Positions 42,596 to 45,876 of a DNA stretch of 45,876 nt are shown here, in pieces. Every line of letters begins with the position of its first letter. Within the stretch, counting starts at the first letter, position 1. The translations under genes were made by a program, and so were the position numbers. The stretch is from Bacillota bacterium (GTDB lineage Bacteria; Bacillota; Clostridia; Christensenellales; UBA1242): positions 1 to 45,876 of the forward strand of contig WRBV01000008.1 of NCBI GenBank assembly GCA_009784375.1. Reading direction: 5' to 3'. The notes beneath the pieces are model-generated. The model was not told the DNA's origin, searched no databases, and saw nothing but the letters and a program-made list of their open reading frames with translations.

Positions 42596-43171
42596 CTATT
42601 TTTCATCCAACAGACACTTCTTCACAGCCTCTTCAACCTTTTGTTTATAAACTTCGTCCGTAATAATTCCATCATCCTTGTACATCTTTAACCTTGCACA
42701 AATTTGCTCAAGCTCGCGAACTCCACTCTGAGGTTTTGCACCAGGCAGATTGTTTGATACTTCATCATCTTTATCACTCAAACACAATGATATGATACCA
42801 AGAACCAATAATACAACCCCACCAACAAACGCACTAAGAATAGTAATTGCAATTAATGAGCCGTTACAGCTTGTTGAACTTGACTCTGGTTCAGAAATTC
42901 TTTTGGTAACTCTTGCACCAAGTATTATTTGTGTAATGGCAACACCAATTATCATAAGACCAACGATAATCCAAAATGCCATCAACCATCCACTAAATTG
43001 CCAATAAGTGCTGGTGCTCCACCAACTTCCATTCCACCAGTATTCTGTCCTTACGACAAAGGATAACCAATAGCTCGTACTTAAAATTGCGATACCACCA
43101 AGTACCGCAATTATGCCATATACTATTGAAACTATCCCCGTTGCTTTGATTAATTTTTTCTTTGTTGTCAT
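42596..43171 (-). CDS. Three-helix membrane protein with SHOCT-like C-terminus
   Basis: 191 residues. Helices at ~10-33, ~58-88 and ~105-130, the arrangement of DUF4064-type proteins, then a ~40-residue SHOCT-like end (LEQICARLKMYKDDGIITDEVYKQKVEEA in pieces), a short helical domain found at the termini of many bacterial membrane proteins. Trp/Tyr-rich loop between helices 1 and 2. Role unknown. TTGACA-17-TATAAT ends five bases before the ATG, an almost ideal promoter with no leader. The promoter overlaps the end of the small gene at 43183. Confidence 0.78.
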   Translation of the reverse strand: MTTKKKLIKATGIVSIVYGIIAVLGGIAILSTSYWLSFVVRTEYWWNGSWWSTSTYWQFSGWLMAFWIIVGLMIIGVAITQIILGARVTKRISEPESSSTSCNGSLIAITILSAFVGGVVLLVLGIISLCLSDKDDEVSNNLPGAKPQSGVRELEQICARLKMYKDDGIITDEVYKQKVEEAVKKCLLDEK

Positions 43172-43176
43172 ACGCT

Positions 43177-43205
43177 ATTATATTATGCAACTTTGCCCGT
43201 GTCAA
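43177..43205 (-). promoter_or_regulatory. Consensus promoter, leaderless type
   Basis: TTGACA (43200-43205), 17 bp, TATAAT (43177-43182), AGCGT, then the ATG at 43171. It lies inside the 3' end of the upstream small gene. Confidence 0.8.
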
Positions 43206-43347
43206 CAACAGAATTAATGTTCGCAGGAGAAAAGCTGTCCATAAGTGTGAATGCACCTGAACCCGAACTGCATGCGTTTGCCTGCCAAATTACAATAATG
43301 AGAACAATAGCAATTAAAGCGATAAACAAATAAATCCACTTGTTCAT
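43183..43347 (-). CDS. Small exported or membrane-anchored protein, 54 residues
   Basis: 54 residues. A hydrophobic N-terminus (NKWIYLFIALIAIVLIIVIW) is followed by ANAC-SSGSG, which resembles a weak lipobox at Cys26, and a short Ser/Asn-rich part. AAGGGG lies about nine bases before the ATG, and TTGACA-17-TAATAT with TGG (43386-43414) is upstream, so the gene is well supported for its size. Function unknown. Its last codons overlap the promoter of the next gene. Confidence 0.6.
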   Translation of the reverse strand: MNKWIYLFIALIAIVLIIVIWQANACSSGSGAFTLMDSFSPANINSVVDTGKVA

Positions 43348-43385
43348 AAAATAACACCCCTTCTTTTATAGAAAATTATACCCAT

Positions 43386-43414
43386 ATATTACCACAAAAA
43401 ATGCAAATTGTCAA
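43386..43414 (-). promoter_or_regulatory. Promoter of the 54-residue gene
   Basis: TTGACA (43409-43414), 17 bp, TGG-TAATAT (43386-43391). Confidence 0.65.
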
Positions 43415-43446
43415 TACCCAACCTTTAAATTGTCTATATTAAAAAA

Positions 43447-43566
43447 GGCGACTTATGAATTTGTATATATGAAAAATCGCAAACGATGACCTGTTCGCAA
43501 AGCGAACATTTCTAATAATTTATCCTTAGTGTCAAACACCGAAGGTGGATATTTTTCTGAGGTCAT
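43447..43566 (-). repeat. ATGACC intergenic element, copy C (nested)
   Basis: On the minus strand it starts ATGACCTCAG at 43566 behind a terminator T-tract. Its hairpin is interrupted by a second, reversed copy (ATGACCTGTTCGC ... TTAGTGTC), and it ends with the degenerate CATAAGTCGCC. The segment 43483-43557 is the exact reverse complement of 45499-45573. Confidence 0.85.
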
Positions 43567-43567
43567 A

Positions 43568-43591
43568 AAAAGACAGCAAGTGCTGTCTTTT
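43568..43591 (-). terminator. Terminator of the zinc-ribbon gene
   Basis: AAAAGACAGCA/TGCTGTCTTTT stem, followed on the minus strand by TTTTT and element copy C. Confidence 0.88.
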
Positions 43592-43596
43592 AATTA

Positions 43597-44007
43597 TTAA
43601 TGATGTCGCGTACTTTGTTCGACGATACTTTGAATCCAATCCATAAATTCGCGCATGTAAATAAACATCAATATCATCCAAATGATACTTAAAACTATGC
43701 TGATAATAGAAATAATTAATCCAGCCATAGCCATACCACGTCCTTTCCCATTCATTTCTTTTGCACGTTGAAGTCCAATGATAGAAAATATCAACCCAAG
43801 CCAATTCACAACAAAAGCAAAGACCAAGCCAAGAATTGCCATTGTATTGTTTTCCTGTTCAAATCGGTCGAAGCTGTTACCCACACTTGCTCCCATTGCT
43901 GCTCCCGCACCCATGTTATTATTCGCAGCATTTTTCTGTGGATCACCACACCCACCGCAGAATGCATCATTTTCTTTTAAATTTTTTCCACATTTAATGC
44001 AAAACAT
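43597..44007 (-). CDS. Zinc-ribbon membrane protein (DUF4190-like)
   Basis: 136 residues. N-terminal zinc ribbon CIKCG...CGGCG (C3, C6, C17, C20), a Gly/Ala/Asn linker (NNNMGAGAAMGASVG), then two membrane helices (~56-78 and ~92-118) with the DUF4190-type pattern (LGLVFAFVVNWLGLIFSIIGLQRAKE; GMAMAGLIISIISIVLSI in pieces). Function unknown; common in Bacillota. AAGGAG is six bases before the ATG. Divergent from tilS. Confidence 0.85.
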   Translation of the reverse strand: MFCIKCGKNLKENDAFCGGCGDPQKNAANNNMGAGAAMGASVGNSFDRFEQENNTMAILGLVFAFVVNWLGLIFSIIGLQRAKEMNGKGRGMAMAGLIISIISIVLSIIWMILMFIYMREFMDWIQSIVEQSTRHH

Positions 44008-44076
44008 AATTGACTCCTTGTTCTATGATATTTTAGTATAATCCAGCATTTGTGTCAAATATTACCAGATTGGGTC

Positions 44077-44106
44077 TTGAAATCCACATATCAAATATGC
44101 TATAAT
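44077..44106 (+). promoter_or_regulatory. tilS promoter, leaderless type
   Basis: TTGAAA (44077-44082), 18 bp, TGC-TATAAT (extended -10, 44101-44106), five bases before the ATG at 44112. Confidence 0.75.
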
Positions 44107-44111
44107 AAGGC

Positions 44112-45458
44112 ATGGAAAATCTTGAAAACGTAGTCGATTTTATTGTCGAAAACAACCTTATTGGAAAAGGTGACAAAGTCGGTGTAGGCGTAAGTGGCGG
44201 CGTCGACAGCATGGCTCTTTTATATTTTTTAAACAGCATTTCAAAAAAATGCGGCTTTTCTATTGTTGCCGTAAACATAAACCACAACATCAGACCCGAA
44301 TCAAAGCGAGACTCTGCATTCGTTGCAAAATATTGCAAAGACAACAAAATCGAACTTTTAAAATATAACGTAGACGTACCTGCACATGTTAAACAATTTA
44401 AAATGGGCATCGAGCAAAGTGCAAGAATCAAAAGATACGAATGCTTTGAATTGGCAATTAAAAAAGCAAAATTAACAAAGTTCGCAATCGCCCATCATCA
44501 AAGTGACCAAGCCGAAACAATTCTTCTACACATCTTTCGCGGAAGTGGATTGGCAGGTGCTCGTGGTATGGATGCAAAACGCGGCATCTATATTCGTCCT
44601 TTCCTTGAAACCATCAAAGCCGATATCATTTCATATGTATATCGCAACCAAATTCCATATATCGAAGACGAAAGCAACCAAGACGATTCATACTCGCGCA
44701 ACTTTATCCGCAACCAAGTCATCCCAACGCTGCAACGTGAATGGCGCGGAGTCGAGAAAAACATCGTTGACTTTGGAAATAACTGCAGATGCGATGACGA
44801 TTACTTGAACTCGGTAATCAACACCAATTCTTTCCAAGTTGCCGACAACGTCGTACGTATTCCGTTAAACCTGTTTGCATACCCCGAGGCATTTGTAAAC
44901 CGACTTCTTATAACCGCCTTTGACAAAATCGGAGCACGTGAAAATATTGAAAAGAAGCACATCGAACTTGCATCCGAGTTAGCAAAAAACGGCGAGAACG
45001 GCAAACGCGTAGATCTTCCTAACGGTTTGTTCGCAACACGTGAATACGAGTACCTTGCAATTGTAAAAAAACAACCATCAAGTGTCACAAAAACATACCC
45101 ATTCAAAATTGGTAAAACTGTGTTCGCCGAATATGGCACAATCCAAGTCACAAAAACAATTGGATACAAAGACGCAATGAAACGTGGACTCATCGTTATG
45201 GATGCCGATTTACTTCCAAAAGCGGCAAAATGGCGCACACGAAAAGATGGTGACACGTTTACAAAATTCGGCGGCGGAACAAAGGCACTTAACTCATACT
45301 TCATCGATAAAAAAACCCCATCACGTCTTCGAGACAAAGTTCCCGTGCTTGCCCATGGAAGTGAAATTTACCTCATTGCTGGTCACGATATTTCGGACAA
45401 AGTTAAAATCGACCACGATACAATCGAAGCCTTCGTAGTAGAATTCATCACAGATTAA
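44112..45458 (+). CDS. tilS: tRNA(Ile)-lysidine synthase
   Basis: 448 residues. PP-loop SGGVDS at 28-33; NINHNIRPESKRDS and HHQSDQAETILLHIFRGSGLAGARGM in pieces (~125-160) are family-specific; YSRNFIRNQVIPTL and the C-terminal TilS domain (WRTRKDGDTF..., then FIDKKTPSRLRDKVPVL) are intact. It converts C34 of the tRNA-Ile(CAU) anticodon to lysidine, needed to read AUA, and is essential. No ribosome site; the promoter suggests a leaderless message. The gene block is bracketed by a 75-bp perfect inverted repeat formed by the nested elements. Confidence 0.96.
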   Translation: MENLENVVDFIVENNLIGKGDKVGVGVSGGVDSMALLYFLNSISKKCGFSIVAVNINHNIRPESKRDSAFVAKYCKDNKIELLKYNVDVPAHVKQFKMGIEQSARIKRYECFELAIKKAKLTKFAIAHHQSDQAETILLHIFRGSGLAGARGMDAKRGIYIRPFLETIKADIISYVYRNQIPYIEDESNQDDSYSRNFIRNQVIPTLQREWRGVEKNIVDFGNNCRCDDDYLNSVINTNSFQVADNVVRIPLNLFAYPEAFVNRLLITAFDKIGARENIEKKHIELASELAKNGENGKRVDLPNGLFATREYEYLAIVKKQPSSVTKTYPFKIGKTVFAEYGTIQVTKTIGYKDAMKRGLIVMDADLLPKAAKWRTRKDGDTFTKFGGGTKALNSYFIDKKTPSRLRDKVPVLAHGSEIYLIAGHDISDKVKIDHDTIEAFVVEFITD

Positions 45459-45460
45459 AC

Positions 45461-45489
45461 AAAAAGACGCACCTGCGTCCTTTTTTTTT
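45461..45489 (+). terminator. tilS terminator
   Basis: AAAGACGCA/TGCGTC stem with nine T, running directly into the next ATGACC element. Confidence 0.9.
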
Positions 45490-45606
45490 ATGACCTAGGA
45501 AAAATATCCACCTTCGGTGTTTGACACTAAGGATAAATTATTAGAAATGTTCGCTTTGCGAACAGGTCATCGTCGGATATTTCCATAAATCAATTCATTA
45601 ATGTCC
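45490..45606 (+). repeat. ATGACC intergenic element, copy D (nested)
   Basis: Starts ATGACCTAGG behind the tilS T-tract; the outer hairpin GGAAAAATATCC/GGATATTTCC holds in its loop a reversed second copy (45523-45570), then the element ends CATTAATGTCC. 45499-45573 is the perfect inverted partner of 43483-43557. Confidence 0.88.
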
Positions 45607-45657
45607 AAAAAAGGCATAGAAGGCGATGCGAAGCAACGCATCGAAGTTGCCTTTTTT
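45607..45657 (+). terminator. Hairpin between element copies D and E
   Basis: AAAAAAGGCA...TTGCCTTTTTT with inner perfect GATGCG/CGCATC. No gene ends before it. Confidence 0.75.
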
Positions 45658-45713
45658 ATGACCTAGGAAAAATCGCTTGCGATTTTGACATGAATAGTTA
45701 AACCTTAATGTCC
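45658..45713 (+). repeat. ATGACC intergenic element, copy E
   Basis: Starts ATGACCTAGG, hairpin AAAAATCGC-TTG-CGATTTT, AT-rich stretch, ends CCTTAATGTCC, in tandem behind copy D and its hairpin. Confidence 0.88.
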
Positions 45714-45715
45714 AA

Positions 45716-45739
45716 GAAACCGTCGAAGACGGCTTTTTT
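45716..45739. terminator. Hairpin with T-tract after element copy E
   Basis: CCGTC/GACGG stem with GAA loop, C and six T. It overlaps the stop codon of the minus-strand gene at the window edge and could terminate that gene as well. Confidence 0.7.
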
Positions 45740-45876
45740 ATGCAGCCCTCATCCCCCAAATAACAATATCATTTGCCCCAATCCAATTCCCCCAAGAAGA
45801 AGTTACGTTAAGCCGAATTACATTGGTACGGACATTGTCTACTTGGATTTGGGAACGACCAAAATTAGATTGTTGC
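45738..45876 (-). CDS. C-terminal end of a protein with F5/8 type C-like (discoidin) domain, partial
   Basis: 45 codons and a stop; the rest lies beyond the window. The sequence RTNVIRLNVTSSWGNWIGAN then DIVIWGMRAA is the last two strands of a galactose-binding-like beta-sandwich (F5/8 type C), a domain of carbohydrate-binding surface proteins. Domain identity is a reasoned guess from a short piece. Confidence 0.55.
   Translation of the reverse strand, partial: QQSNFGRSQIQVDNVRTNVIRLNVTSSWGNWIGANDIVIWGMRAA

Noticed and set aside
44033..44431. 132-codon minus-strand frame, and 178-codon frame at 44801-45337
   Set aside because: Antisense to tilS, whose motifs are unambiguous.
43447..45606. 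Insertion sequence or composite transposon around tilS
   Set aside because: No transposase or integrase between the inverted repeats, and tilS is an essential chromosomal gene; kept only as an open question in the findings.

Overview
The window is AT-rich bacterial DNA in the standard code (TGA is used as a stop). The gene set suggests an uncultured Bacillota-type organism (Clostridia- or Bacilli-like): low-GC codon use, mostly strong AGGAGG ribosome sites, MarR, GntR and DegV families, an InlB-repeat surface protein and an rpmG-secE-nusG operon. I cannot place it more precisely. A true glutaminyl-tRNA synthetase, a NusG with a 100-residue acidic extension and many apparently leaderless promoters are the distinctive traits.

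Layout. 1-1185: the 5' part of a 23S rRNA gene on the minus strand, with its own promoter and leader about 430 nt long and no 16S gene in front. 1881-11272 (all minus): a membrane protein, a LOG-family protein, glnS, a Nudix hydrolase, HflX, three proteins of unknown function, and a pair of zinc peptidases (M14 and M19). 11402-15772 (plus): a 1050-residue cytosolic DUF6273/LRR-type protein followed by an M20/M28-like peptidase. 15808-19548: a 1246-residue secreted protein with about ten InlB repeats. 19739-20764: a membrane-anchored extracellular domain. 20792-25764 (minus): a complete regulated NAD-salvage operon, pncA-like, prs, NAMPT, nadE and nrtR, with operator-like repeats over its promoter. 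25932-29073: a GntR/ABC exporter operon and a MarR/YgjV operon. 29179-32468 (plus): Na/Pi-type transporter, tRNA-Leu, a P-loop kinase and a DUF2156 protein. 32469-38952: MarR/DUF4405 operon, membrane protein, DegV, a second YgjV protein, an orphan InsA-like zinc-ribbon protein, a CDP-alcohol phosphatidyltransferase and a Ppx/GppA-like protein. 39036-45458: TrxB, a cation/Ca exchanger, nusG-secE-rpmG, small membrane proteins and tilS. The window ends inside a gene for a protein with an F5/8-type C-terminus.

The most unusual signals are not genes. (1) A dispersed 50-120 bp intergenic element beginning ATGACCTA and ending TTAATGTCC has five locations; four lie directly behind terminator T-tracts, and two contain a second copy inserted backwards inside the hairpin of the first. 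The two nested copies form a 75-bp perfect inverted repeat around the tilS block. (2) A fifth copy lies between two 37-bp direct repeats at the rRNA promoter. (3) Eleven genes have a -10 box 5-8 bases before the start codon and no ribosome-binding site, which predicts leaderless mRNA as a routine mode of expression.
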